The position numbers and the translations under genes were made by a program. Source: Darksidea phi (taxonomy: Eukaryota > Ascomycota > Dothideomycetes > Pleosporales > Lentitheciaceae). From it: a stretch of DNA of 64,000 nucleotides. The stretch spans positions 1-64,000 of the forward strand of contig JASJFT010000047.1 in assembly GCA_030770425.1 (NCBI GenBank), written 5' to 3'. The first letter of the stretch is position 1. Each line of letters opens with the position of its first letter. Under the pieces are notes generated by a model, which had not been told where the DNA came from, did no database searches, and saw only the letters and a program-made list of their open reading frames with translations. Shown here in pieces: positions 26,550-36,802 of the stretch.

Positions 26550-28154
26550 CTACATCACCAGTGCCCGCATCCACCGCACCGCATTACCTATTACTGAGTC
26601 TAACAACCACATTGCAAAGATCGTAACCGCAATAGCCGGAATCGCACTAGCCCAGTATATCCAAAACTTGCCCGCACCAGGCATAAAGTCTTCCTGCATG
26701 CTGAACAAACTAGACGTATACGCCAATGGGACAAAAAGAAGTGCGAGCAAGTTGAGCCCTTTAGCACGCTTGGCTTCTTCGAGGTTCTGGTGGTTGCTAG
26801 CAATAAATGCGAGACCGATTATTGTTTGCATAAGGTTGTCAGCGCGCTGTTTAATAAAATTGAGACGCATATAGAGATATTGAAACTCTGTTTTGCAGTT
26901 GCGCCAGTCGTAGAAAGGGGTCGAGACCGATTCTCCCAGTGGATAGCCTAGGCTAAGCAGCGTGTTTTCGATGTCATCGCGGTAATTTTTGCAGCGACTG
27001 ATGGTCTGCAGGCTTTTCCTTTGATCTTGCGCATCGAACCAGGCTGTTGTAAGATGCAGTTCGAGGGACGGAAGCAGGGCTTGAATATAGTCGACGAGTT
27101 GTAGATAGTGGGCTGCGACGACTTTCTTGAGGAAGAAGGATGCTGCGGTAGGGTTGACCCAATCATATTCTGCGGTATATTTGCGCATTTCATTTTCGCC
27201 AATAACGTCCGAGTGGTTTTCGAAGTAGTGGCAGAGGTCGCTTAGCATGGAATGGCGGGGGTGTCGTGCCTTTGATGAAGCCTCATCGTGGGCCGGGGTG
27301 GGAAGAAAATCGAGGTATCCGCCCTGGAAAGCTTCATTCTTTGGTGTAGACATCCCACCAGCCTTGGCGACTCCAAATAGCTGAGGATCACAGAGAATGA
27401 CGGCTACATGTAATGTCAGTAAATGTGGAAGCTAGGCGGCTTAGGAGAGCTCACCATCCCAACCAACAGCGGATGTCCTTCCACACCAAAACCCAACTTT
27501 CCGTTGAAGTATACCGGTTGTTGAATTACCCACCTTCGACTTACGGCTTGCGATCATATCAACGTAACGACCAGTCCTCTGACAAAAGTAGGATGCATCT
27601 TCCATTTCCCGCTGGAACTGTCTGAGCTCCCGGTATTGAATATGAAAGGTCTTCCCACGATCGAGTGACGCCGGCTGCGGTGACAGATTGCTTGTAGGCG
27701 TATACTCGTTACTCCAGATACCATTCCGTTCTTGTCGCTGAAAGAACAGAGGGTCCATAAAGAAATGTCCACCGACAACCGAAATATAATCCGGAGCCAA
27801 GCCTTCCATAATGTAAACTCTCCGTCGATCGTCAGCATCATTAGTTTTTTCAAAATGCTTCCGCAGGTCTGCTGAGCTCTTAAAATGCTGTTTTTGAAAC
27901 TTAGGCTGTCCAGTGCTAGGCGCGTCCAGAAGAACAACAGTAGCATTCCCGCATTTTAATGGGCAATGCTTATTCGCTGGATCTGGCCGCGTTAACCCTG
28001 GATTGGAGCTGCTCAGGTGAGCGATATACTCCTGATAGGGTCCTGCAAATGATTAACGTTAAGCCTTTACTCTCGGATTAGACAGCTGCTGGTAGGGCCT
28101 TGGGGGCTTACCGGTTTCGCATAACCAAGAACCAAGGTAATCTTCATTAAGCAT
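26550..28154 (-). CDS. CorA-like Mg2+ transporter-family membrane protein
   Basis: Three exons, 28154-28112, 28042-27455 and 27403-26550, give 494 aa; the introns (69 and 51 nt, donors GTAAGC and GTGAGC) keep frame. Exon 1 encodes only MLNEDYLGSWLCET plus one base. The C-terminus has the CorA layout: long helices (about 380-425), then two membrane segments at about 427-446 and 459-479 with a short acidic loop between. The canonical GMN tripeptide at the end of the first span is replaced (SLFSMQED). Mould genomes hold many such CorA-like proteins with divergent N-terminal domains, and ion transport is unproven for them. The start was chosen because it is the only ATG whose frame joins exon 2 across a good intron. 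Confidence 0.82.
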
Positions 28155-29374
28155 CTTCGCACTTGTTGCGCCCGCTGTTGCAATCTCTGCAACCTTTCTT
28201 GTCGCTGTAACGCCACTCGCACGCATCGGTTCCGGGTTTCAGCCTGGATCTTCAGACTCGGCGAACGAAACCCCGCAGAATTAGCCCCCACAAGACTTAA
28301 CTCTCCCACTCTTCTACTGCCACACTCTGGGACAAGCAATAAGAATACAAAATCCTCACCGCCGACAATGCGAACCCGGAAAGACCGGAAATGTAGAGTA
28401 AGAACGCTGAATGCGAGAGGTCGACGAAGAACAATAGAGTCAAACCCGGTTCAAGCAGCGCAGTAATGTGCGGCTCTATAAGAGGCAGAACTTTAGGCGC
28501 TGGAATGCCACGTCATCAGTGCACCTACGAAGTGGTAAACCAGCAGACGGACCATCGGGAGGTATGCGTGATTGGATGCACTACCCCATTAGCTGCAGAA
28601 GTCAATATCTTGAGGCGACTTCCGCTACATGCTGTGGGCGGTCTTAGTAACTAGATTCTAGCTATTTAGCCTAGATGTCGTCCAACAAGGTAGGAAGAAA
28701 AAAGAAGAGAATCCAGTGCTAGGCGAGGTCACGGAGTTTTCCGAGCGCGAGTGGCATATCCATGCATAATGGCGCAGCCTTGAATCTACGCCTGGACCGT
28801 TACACCAAGCATGCATCTAAAACGAACAGGTCCATGGGGCCAAAGGTGCTTCGAGGGCCACAGACACCGCTAGTTGCCGAGCGTGGAGTCATGCAGCAGA
28901 CCCCCAAATTTGCTGATCATAGCTGATGATAGCAAGTAACCTCTGTTCCTACGAGGCAAGAACCTGTATACAGAATAACGTTCAGGAGAAGAAGCAGAAA
29001 CAGTATTTCCAGTCCGAAACTACCATTGTAGGGTGACTCTAATTTCTGGTTTCGTCTACGCGAAATCGAGCCCCATATTCGCAGTCTATCGCTCTAACTG
29101 CAATTCATCCATATAATATATACTCTAGGGGCCGGAGCATTATCAGTTACTTATCTGCAAAGTATTCCAGGCATCTTCCACCTGCGCCGCTCGTAGCGCG
29201 AGTTTTTGTGCTCGTCGTTGGATAAGTTTTCGACTAGGCACTTTAAAATACGCTTATACTATTATTACTAGCCATATCGTTATTATTACGATGGACTATT
29301 AATGGGTAAAGGGATAAAATTCTTACTATCGAATGAGTAGCAGCCATCGCGTCGTCAAAATCGCGGAGTAACCC

Positions 29375-29623
29375 AAAAAGGTGACACAGAAAGGTGTTCC
29401 GTCCCGAATATCTTGGAACGCGAGAAGGTTGTCAAAATCGTACTTATTTCTATAACTAGGAAATACTAATATTCTATTTTTATTACTAGGGTTCCTAGTA
29501 TTACTCCTAGTCGACCTCGCGTCTAGATATTATTCCAAGAATCTCCCCTATTACTTAAAGTATAACCTTAAAGTAACGCGTAAGAATTTTAAGAAGGTAA
29601 ATATTCTTTGGGTGTGTCACTTT
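29375..29623. mobile_element. possible MITE-like, AT-rich element
   Basis: A roughly 250-bp AT-rich segment is bounded by AAAGGTGACACA on the left and TGTGTCACTTT on the right, which are inverted copies with one mismatch. The interior is rich in TA-containing tetramers such as CTATTA and TACTAG, as expected for RIP-mutated repeat DNA. The terminal repeats are only about 11-12 bp, so chance cannot be excluded. No coding remnant was seen inside. Confidence 0.3.
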
Positions 29624-30149
29624 AAGAGGGATGTTCTTGGTTCAGGTTGTAGCACTAATTTCGCTAAACGTGCATCAGATGCCGCTGAAGGGTCGATCTA
29701 CGCTTTCCTTTCCTGCACTATATATCCTCTTGCGCTTCATCAGCCGAATAGACTTCCCGTCAGCTCTGAGCGTCGGGCATTCGTCAAGAAGTGTTTTATG
29801 TACAAGCTTCCATTTGTTGCCTTCTCTTTGCAGCCACCATCCGCGATTCAGGTAACAGGATTTGCTGTGAGCAAAGGCTACTGGTACTGCTAGAAATTTG
29901 AACATGGAGTCAAGGCAGAGTGGTTCTGAAGAGCAGAGGTCTCAACTCGAGAATACTGCCGACGGCGTCGAGTAGCCTCTACAAGAAACCAACGTTGGAT
30001 TCTAAGTCGGATGCTGAATTGAAAATTCCTGTAGTTGGATGTATGTATTATCGAATTGCTAAATCATCGCTATCGCTTTTGTAGTCTCCCAACCGGCTCA
30101 ATATTCGAAACATCACCTGGTCGGTATTACTGTACAGCTCTATGGCTCT

Positions 30150-30223
30150 ATTATCGTGTATAAGGTGCGGGTATAGCACCTATACTGTGTAAAAACTCCT
30201 ACTAGATTTCGTGCGGACCTTAC
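30150..30223 (+). repeat. 74-bp inverted repeat, left copy
   Basis: This segment is a near match to the reverse complement of 33561-33634. The two share TATCGTGTATAAGGTG, ATAGCACCT, ACTGTGTA and TTTCGTGCGGACCTTAC in the same order and spacing. Most differences are C/T or G/A, the direction expected from RIP. Weaker similarity may extend outward (a shared ACCGGCTCA). The pair encloses the flavin monooxygenase gene. Confidence 0.8.
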
Positions 30224-30234
30224 GAAAGTGACTC

Positions 30235-30582
30235 CTACTGTGCGAATCCAAAAAAAAAGTACTGTCGGATGAGATACATCAAAGTTTCCAATGGGAACAG
30301 TTCCGGTTTGACGGCTGTGGCTTCATTTCCGATTCTGCGGTCAAGAACAAGAGGAGGCTCAGCCCAAAGCATTCCGAATACCGAGTAATCCGTAATGGAA
30401 TGACTCGTGTAGTTTCTGAACTTGTTTTGCACATTTGGAAGGACGTTCTCCCGATCTTCCGCTGGCAATCGATCAATTGTAGGGAAGGTCTCTCGAAGAA
30501 TGTAGTTCAGCCACGTTTGGAGAGCTGCATTATCTAAGGAAATCATCATCTGGAATTTGGTCGTCCACTGAGTGTTATGCAA
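30235..30582 (-). other. unassigned 115-codon frame, possible gene fragment
   Basis: An open frame of 115 codons with good codon texture and the segment LRETFPTIDRLPAEDRENVL, vaguely like the C-terminal helix region of SAM-dependent methyltransferases (a Trp-Leu then IDRLP...R pattern). No SAM-binding glycine motif is present, and no upstream exon supplies one. It starts 12 bp inside the left inverted repeat. It could be the 3' end of a decayed gene or a chance frame. Confidence 0.25.
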
Positions 30583-31191
30583 TTAGTCTACTCCCCCGTT
30601 TTGCTCATTACTTTTTGCTTTATCATTGGAAGCTATTCTCTTCCAGCATTCTCAAAAGCCCAAACGCAAAGCCAGCCAAGAAGCAAAACGAAGATAAGAA
30701 AGTCAGATTCGACTGAGCCTAATAGTAGTTATGAAATAGATATAAAAGCCTAATTATAGAGTTTCAGATTATTTTATTAAGCTGTTGTTGAGATATGAAG
30801 GTGCGATTTTTCCCATTTTTGATTGGGTTTTGGGGTGGGCCGAGGAGTGATTCGGGCCGGGGACTGATAAAACACGTTATTCGGTAGTTGTTATATAAGC
30901 CAAGATTCGGCGCCTATATGATGCTTTCGGCGTTTACCAAAGACGTAAGTTCGGAAAATAATGGAGTGTATATTAGGCCGTAGGGAAGGGTGAGTAGAAA
31001 CCTAAGGGAGGATATTCATGACGCCATCAAGCCAGGGAAGGCACCTAAGTTTTGGGAGTGGTGTAAGAAGTTCCAGTCATACATTTGAATAAAAAGTAAG
31101 AGATCGTTGGATTTATTTTAACTATTTTTTAATTCATGGACTTGGCATTTTGGTTTGACCTTTTCCGTTCTGAGGTTTTAGGCGAGGAAGA

Positions 31192-33078
31192 TCATGGTAA
31201 GAAGAGGTCCGAGAATCGCCACTCGGTATCATGCAAAGCATAGATCTTCGGGATCAAGAACCCACCCCAGCCCCGAGGAACCCGAATCCCAATAGCTCTT
31301 GCTAGTTTATACGGCACAAAGACAAATGCGGACAATAGTCGCTGAGCGTAGTACGTCCACCACGACCAGAAGATCAGCAGAACAAATCCCCTCGTAATAG
31401 TTGTACATCTCCAGATATTCAAGCGTTGCATTGCCGTATTGAACATTGCTGGGTCGGAATCAGGGCCGCGTTGGCGATACCATATCGGCCAGTGCGGATA
31501 GAACCACCACTTGATCATGAGCCCGTCGTGTAGCAGGAAAAATGAGGCCAGTGTGCTTATCCATAGCAGTATAGCGTTTTTAATGCCGAGTATGTTGAAT
31601 GTCGGGAAGAACATCTGGAGCGCGAACATCAAAACGGCGAGCATATGCGCGTTGAAAGCTACGATGCAGGACAACGGCAATCGCGACTCACACCCCACGC
31701 GCCTCGCAACGCTTTCCAAGAATGCATTGAAGTCCACTAGACTATCAAGATCAGGACTGATTGAATAGTACTCACGCTCTGACTTTCGATCGCGAAGAGC
31801 GCGGGCCGCGTAGTCTAACGGGAGGTGTCGGTCTCCACGCAAGACGAGTGCTACATACCGCGACAGGATCTCCGCCATAGGAGGAATACCACCTTGATGA
31901 GGCCTTGCATAGCCTACAAATGAGAGGCAGTGTCCGAGGCGCTCGGGAAAGCAGTGCAGGTACCATGACCGCGGGTCCGGATTGAATCCATCGGCTTTCA
32001 GCCAAGGGTACCGCGTGCTGTAGCCAGTACACAAGAGGACAACGTCAAACTCTCGTTGCTGTGTCGAGCCATCAGGCATGTGGAAATCGACGATTGTCCC
32101 ATTGGAAGATACGCTCGGGGTTATTAGGACCTCAATCTTCTCATCTTCCCAAGCTTCGCACATGCGTTGGTTCTTCGTGACATACGTCGCCTGATCATTC
32201 ATCAAGAGCGCCGACGCTGTACTGTCCAGACACGCACGCGATAGCATGCGATTCAGAATCGGCAATTTCCAGAGTAGCCTGCGCCAAAAGCCGTAGAAGT
32301 ACACATTCTGCGCTGCACTCATACGATTCGTGGTTGCAGCCTCTAGAAAACCGTTGACTGGGAAGTCACGCTCGTGACTCGCTCTGACCTGCGGCATCTC
32401 GGGATCTTTGACGAGGAAGCGAGGACCAAAGCAGTTGGGCCGTCGAAGCCAGACTGTCGTGTGGGGGGTCAGATCTCCTAGATCTGCGGAGATGTCTGCA
32501 CCGCTCTCACCCCCTCCAACAAGGAGTACGCGGAGCTTCTTCTCCTCCACCTCCTTCCTAAAGGACTCTGAATAGTTGGCGGAATGCAAAACTCTCCCCT
32601 TGAACGACGAGAGCTGAGGTGGGAGATCTCTAGGTACTTGGTTCGCACCCGTTGCGACGACGAGGGCGTCTGCTTCGAAGATTTCGATGTGTTTCTTTCC
32701 ATGTTGTTGCAATTCCAGTGTCCAGCGACCATTACCACCCAAAGATGCACTACGAACCTCCGTGTTGTATCTGATGTGTCGTTCCAAATCGAAATGACTG
32801 GCATAATCTTTCAAATATTGTAGATACTCTTGCCCCGAAGGATAGCATTGCCGTTGGCGATTCGGAAAGTCAGAGAATGCCATAGCCCAGTTCGAGAGGG
32901 TAAGATGGAGGTCATGATAGATGGCTGAACTGGCGAACACTCCACCCAGAGCAGAAGATTTCTCGAACAGTACGACCTCGTGTCCACCAGCAAGTATTTC
33001 CTTCAGTGCAGGCAAGCCACATGGGCCGGCGCCGATAATGGCGACGCGCTTCAATGGAGAGGTTGGGTTTGTGCTCAT
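31192..33078 (-). CDS. flavin-containing monooxygenase (FMO-like)
   Basis: A single exon of 628 aa. The FAD Rossmann motif GAGPCG is at 16-21. The FMO-identifying motif FKGRVLHSANY (F-x-G-x3-H-x3-Y) is at 159-169, and the NADPH site GGGESG is at 188-193. A Tyr rather than Trp at the end of the identifying motif favours an N- or S-oxygenating FMO over a Baeyer-Villiger enzyme. Unusually, the C-terminal third (about 470-610) has several hydrophobic segments (LAVLMFALQMFF, ILLWISTLASFFLL, GFVLLIFWSWW), suggesting membrane anchoring. It lies between two 74-bp inverted repeats and is divergent from an O-methyltransferase gene 1.1 kb away. It may be a tailoring enzyme, but its link to the PKS cluster 9 kb away is speculative. 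Confidence 0.88.
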   Translation of the reverse strand: MSTNPTSPLKRVAIIGAGPCGLPALKEILAGGHEVVLFEKSSALGGVFASSAIYHDLHLTLSNWAMAFSDFPNRQRQCYPSGQEYLQYLKDYASHFDLERHIRYNTEVRSASLGGNGRWTLELQQHGKKHIEIFEADALVVATGANQVPRDLPPQLSSFKGRVLHSANYSESFRKEVEEKKLRVLLVGGGESGADISADLGDLTPHTTVWLRRPNCFGPRFLVKDPEMPQVRASHERDFPVNGFLEAATTNRMSAAQNVYFYGFWRRLLWKLPILNRMLSRACLDSTASALLMNDQATYVTKNQRMCEAWEDEKIEVLITPSVSSNGTIVDFHMPDGSTQQREFDVVLLCTGYSTRYPWLKADGFNPDPRSWYLHCFPERLGHCLSFVGYARPHQGGIPPMAEILSRYVALVLRGDRHLPLDYAARALRDRKSEREYYSISPDLDSLVDFNAFLESVARRVGCESRLPLSCIVAFNAHMLAVLMFALQMFFPTFNILGIKNAILLWISTLASFFLLHDGLMIKWWFYPHWPIWYRQRGPDSDPAMFNTAMQRLNIWRCTTITRGFVLLIFWSWWTYYAQRLLSAFVFVPYKLARAIGIRVPRGWGGFLIPKIYALHDTEWRFSDLFLP

Positions 33079-33240
33079 GATTGCTGGGAAGAATACAAGC
33101 TCAAGGATTCGAGGGGCCTACTGAGCGTCACTTGGAGGACTGTCATAACTGTTCATATACTTGTGGAAGCATGGATTGAGAAAACGCAACCAAGTAAGAC
33201 AAATCGGGTACGCAATGAGCCCAGCACGCTGAGGTAGACA

Positions 33241-33360
33241 TCCATGTCCGATTAGTTGTAGATAAGCACTAACACATCTATCAATGTACAGATAAAGACT
33301 TCCATATCCAATTGGGTATAGAATAAGCACTAACACATCTATGAATGTATGGGCAAACAC
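33241..33360. repeat. two 60-bp tandem repeats upstream of the FMO gene
   Basis: Units 33241-33300 and 33301-33360 share TCCAT(A/G)TCC at the start and an almost identical core AAGCACTAACACATCTAT followed by (C/G)AATGTA, with one inserted base. They sit about 160-280 bp upstream of the FMO start codon, so the core could be a repeated transcription-factor site. The core also contains a CTAAC-like branch-site string, but no intron is evident there. Confidence 0.75.
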
Positions 33361-33560
33361 TCATCACACTAGCCAAGCCTGAGTAATCCCTCAGATGGTC
33401 CGAATCGCCCAACGGCATACTACTGTATTTGCATGCAAGCATAAAAAACCGGGAAGGCGGGCCGCTAGCGCAGTTCGGTGGTGCGCACAGATGTAAGCAC
33501 GATACCTTTTTCACTGTATTTTATTTGGTTTGGATTTGCATAGTGAGAGTCTGCTTGTTT

Positions 33561-33634
33561 GTAAGGTCCGCACGAAACACAGCAGGAGTTTGTACACAGT
33601 AGAGGTGCTATGCCCACACCTTATACACGATAGT
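33561..33634 (-). repeat. 74-bp inverted repeat, right copy
   Basis: Inverted partner of 30150-30223, about 3.4 kb away. It begins GTAAGGTCCGCACGAAA on the plus strand, and the alignment breaks just inside it on the side facing the FMO gene, so the inner edges of both copies agree. This copy keeps more C/G at the variable positions, so the left copy looks the more mutated. It lies between the FMO and O-methyltransferase genes. Confidence 0.8.
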
Positions 33635-34148
33635 AGATCACTGTATTTTATATAGTAATATATTGTAGGCTATCCTCTCTGAGGGTCCATATCTAAGGCG
33701 GTGAGCCGGTGATTTCGGTATTGTAGAGGAATAGCGTGGAATTTGGTACCTCTAGTTGCTAGCGAAACGCTTATAAAACAAGGTATTTAATTTTCGCACC
33801 TTCCGTGCACAGGCCTCCCCCACCGAGCGCGCTAGCAGCCCGTTTATGATCCCCCTTTGTACATTATAAATGCATGTGTACTAGATAAGCTAGTAGGGTG
33901 GGCGGCAACTAGCCCTCGGCGGTTTCCCCATTCCCCTCCCCCGCCCCCACTAGCTCAATTGAAGGCACCTGATTTGTGATTAAATTCCAAGATATGTAGA
34001 TTACGGAACCAAGACAAAAGCAAACCAGTGACAACAACCGCCGAACCGAGGTCCTGGTCGGAGTATAAGAGGTAACGGTTTAGCTGCATATGAATCTAGA
34101 AGGTTGCGATATAGCTCCTAAAAAAAAGCAGAACTAAAGACACCTCCA

Positions 34149-35396
34149 ATGTCATTACTCACCCTGTTAGGCAAATCAGCATTCGGCATGGAAGCGCCAG
34201 ACGAAACAATTGGCCGTCTCCTCGCCGAAGCGCAAGTCCTCGCCGAGCAAATCCAAGTCGGCGACAGCCTCGAAGCCGACGCCGCCCTTCGGAATCAACT
34301 CGTCGAAGCCTCGAAGCGCCTGACGCGAACATTACAAACGCCCATCGACCGCGCCTGGGACGTCTCCTTCCAGCCACATCACCTCTCCGTCCTCCAAACA
34401 GCACTGGATGTAGGCTGGCTGCAGTTCCTCAGCAGTGCGGGGGAGGCAGGTCTATCCGCTGATCAGCTGGCCGCATCCACTACTCCAAATGCTGACGCAT
34501 CTCTCGTGAGACGGCTGATGCGCGTTTTAACAGCTACCGGAACGGTCACAGAGATTGGGACCGAGACTTATGCGGCCACCGACTTTAGCGCGCTCTTCTG
34601 CACGCCTGAGTGGGGCGCTGGGTTGCGGCACTTGAGGGATGTTTCAGTCTCGGTAGCAAAGATGCCGGACTATTTTGCGGAAAAGGGTCTGCAGGCACCA
34701 CCGAGCGCAGAGAATGGGTTGTACACCTACGCGCATGGGATACCGTTCCTTCAGTACCTCGGCCAGGATCCGGCCGCGGCGAAAGAGTTCAACATCTTCA
34801 TGGCAGCCGTGCGAGTGGGCAAGAAACCCTGGACGGACAGTTTCCCCATCACCGAGAAACTAGACGTCGACTCGGCCGAGGATGTCCTACTCGTCGATAT
34901 GGGAGGTGGGAAGGGACACGATCTGGCTTCAATCTCCGCCACTCAAAAGCATCTGGGTTTGAAAGGCAGACTCATCCTGCAAGACCTCCCCCGCGTACTG
35001 ACCGGAGTCCCAGATGAGTGGAAGGACTCCTTCGAGATCCAAGCGCACGACTTCTTTACCCCGCAGCCAGCCATCCATGCCCGTGCATACTACCTCCGAA
35101 ACATCTTGCATGGATGGCCGGATGAGGAATGCGTCAGCATCCTCTCGCATATAAGAGACGCCATGAAACAGGGGTATTCTAAGCTGCTGATTAATGAGAT
35201 AATATTACCGGATGCGGGATGTGGGTTTTGGGGTGCGGCGTTTGACCTCAATATGATGGCAGCGGTGAATGGACGGCTTAGGACGGAGCGGCAGTGGAAA
35301 GAGCTGATTAGTAAGGTTGATTTCTTGAGAATTAAGAAGATTTGGAAGGTTGGAAAAGATGGGGAAAGTCTGCTGGAAGCTGATAGGGAGGACTAA
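34149..35396 (+). CDS. S-adenosylmethionine-dependent O-methyltransferase
   Basis: A single exon of 415 aa, the normal length for fungal class-II (plant-type) O-methyltransferases. The N-terminal dimerisation/winged-helix region spans about 60-160. The SAM-binding motif LLVDMGGGKGHDL is at about 247-259, and the catalytic base is His321 in YYLRNILHGWPDEE. It methylates a phenolic or enolic hydroxyl of a small molecule; the acceptor is not deducible. The family is frequent in polyketide clusters. It is divergent from the FMO gene. Weak spots are only the identity of the substrate and whether it belongs to the cluster at 42-60 kb, because a pogo relic and the ubiquitin-like-domain gene lie between. 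Confidence 0.92.
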   Translation: MSLLTLLGKSAFGMEAPDETIGRLLAEAQVLAEQIQVGDSLEADAALRNQLVEASKRLTRTLQTPIDRAWDVSFQPHHLSVLQTALDVGWLQFLSSAGEAGLSADQLAASTTPNADASLVRRLMRVLTATGTVTEIGTETYAATDFSALFCTPEWGAGLRHLRDVSVSVAKMPDYFAEKGLQAPPSAENGLYTYAHGIPFLQYLGQDPAAAKEFNIFMAAVRVGKKPWTDSFPITEKLDVDSAEDVLLVDMGGGKGHDLASISATQKHLGLKGRLILQDLPRVLTGVPDEWKDSFEIQAHDFFTPQPAIHARAYYLRNILHGWPDEECVSILSHIRDAMKQGYSKLLINEIILPDAGCGFWGAAFDLNMMAAVNGRLRTERQWKELISKVDFLRIKKIWKVGKDGESLLEADRED

Positions 35397-35912
35397 GTGT
35401 GCCCCTTAATCAGAAGCATGCCGGTCAAGAGTCATGGGATCACTAAGCACTTTCCGACCGCTCTAGAGCCCTCGTTATGGGTTAAACGAAATGATGTGAA
35501 CATAAGACGTGAGGCTTGTCGTGCATATATGGTCTAGGGACAAAGTGTGCGGGGGACCGATGCAGGGATCGTACAAACCCAAGTCTGAGGCAGTTCACGA
35601 GGTCGGAAACATAACCATCAAGCACGCAGGCGAGATTGGGCAAAGTGCCGAAGGACGCCAAAATGTATTCAGTAAAGTGAAGGATAGGTTGGAAAGATGT
35701 TAGCGCAAGGTTACTCCAAAAATGTCTGCCCCGCCCTCTCTAAATCCCTAACCTCCCTCACAAGCAAAGTCTCTGTTTCCTCCCATGTTGTAACGGTTGT
35801 GCCGCTGATGCAAGCTGATGACCAACCGCTTAGGCTGCGAGGGGTAAGACACCTATTGCGACGGGATAGGCCGTTTGTCGAACCATCCCAAGCGTCATTC
35901 AACTCCAACCTG

Positions 35913-36263
35913 CTATGCCGTCGCGTCATCTTGCTGCTGAACCACGTACGGTGCGAAAGGCTTCAACTTCGGATTTACCTTGATGTCCTTCCCCAAGTAT
36001 GAGTACATTCCCGCCAACGTCTTGGTGAAATATTTATGAAGTACGAACTTGTAGCAGTAGACTTGAAGAGCCTCATCGAGCGTCTTGCGGCTCACTAGCC
36101 AGATCCTAGAGAGGTGCAGTTTCGAAGCGGACTTATCGACGATGTTTATTTGGAGGTAGATCATCGCATATTCGTAGACGGCTTCGCGAGGCTCGAGACG
36201 TAGGCTCATGAAGATGGTTGGTCCGGTCTTCTGTGTTTGCCCCATTGGGATATCGCCGGTCAT
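35913..36263 (-). CDS. small F-box-like hypothetical protein
   Basis: A 116-aa open frame from the ATG at 36263; the frame stays open upstream to 36347, so the start is uncertain. The segment SLRLEPREAVYEYAMIYL resembles the first helices of mould F-box-like proteins, and WLVSRKTLDEALQVYCYKFVLH resembles the following family pattern in which a returning residue set reads R-x-x-x-EA-x-x-VYY. It is probably a short member or a fragment of that large family. No other domain is visible. Confidence 0.45.
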   Translation of the reverse strand: MTGDIPMGQTQKTGPTIFMSLRLEPREAVYEYAMIYLQINIVDKSASKLHLSRIWLVSRKTLDEALQVYCYKFVLHKYFTKTLAGMYSYLGKDIKVNPKLKPFAPYVVQQQDDATA

Positions 36264-36802
36264 GGTACTGATCGGTGGCCTATATTTATGATACCTGTTA
36301 AATATAAATTCTGGCGGCCAATAATATAGTAAGAGGTGCAAGTCCAATTATTTTACTGGAGTACCTCTATGTCCGGGGACTTTTGACTCCTTTTTGGAGG
36401 TTCTCTGTCGCCGCTTTTGGAATCGCTTGCACCCGAAGTGCCAAGCCCAAACTCTGCAGACCCATTAACTTTCATTACCTAGTTCCTGTACCATCCCTAT
36501 GCTGTTTCGTTTTATACTTCCTAGATTATAGACTTTACAACTGAATGAGCCCTAAAATGAACCCGTATCCATCATGTTAATATATTATTTACTCCTGTCC
36601 CGTTATGCCTGTTCTACTAAAATACCGCCTTACCTATAGTACACTTAGAAAAGGCCTAACCTACATGTTTGTGAGGCTATATCGCTAAGCCAAAAGGATT
36701 ACGCACGAAGAATACTGAATCCGATTCAGTATTCAGTACGAAGCGGTATATTACCACCAACTAGATATCCCACAGCGCCATGTGACGGTGTGGGAGCCTT
36801 AG

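Larger units (their letters stand above)
28155..31191. other. 3-kb gene-poor, repeat-bearing stretch
   Basis: No intact gene recognised. The stretch contains an AT-rich island (29230-29620), a possible MITE-like element, the left copy of a 74-bp inverted repeat (30150-30223) and an unassigned minus-strand frame at 30235-30582. The last 100 bp are the 3' flank of the flavin monooxygenase gene. Confidence 0.5.

Noticed and set aside
28067..28339. 90-codon minus-strand frame upstream of the CorA-like gene
   Set aside because: The true first exon (28154-28112) lies in another frame and joins exon 2 cleanly.
33448..33500. tRNA-like A-box string (GCTAGCGCAGTTCGGTGG)
   Set aside because: No matching B-box, anticodon stem or acceptor stem could be folded around it.
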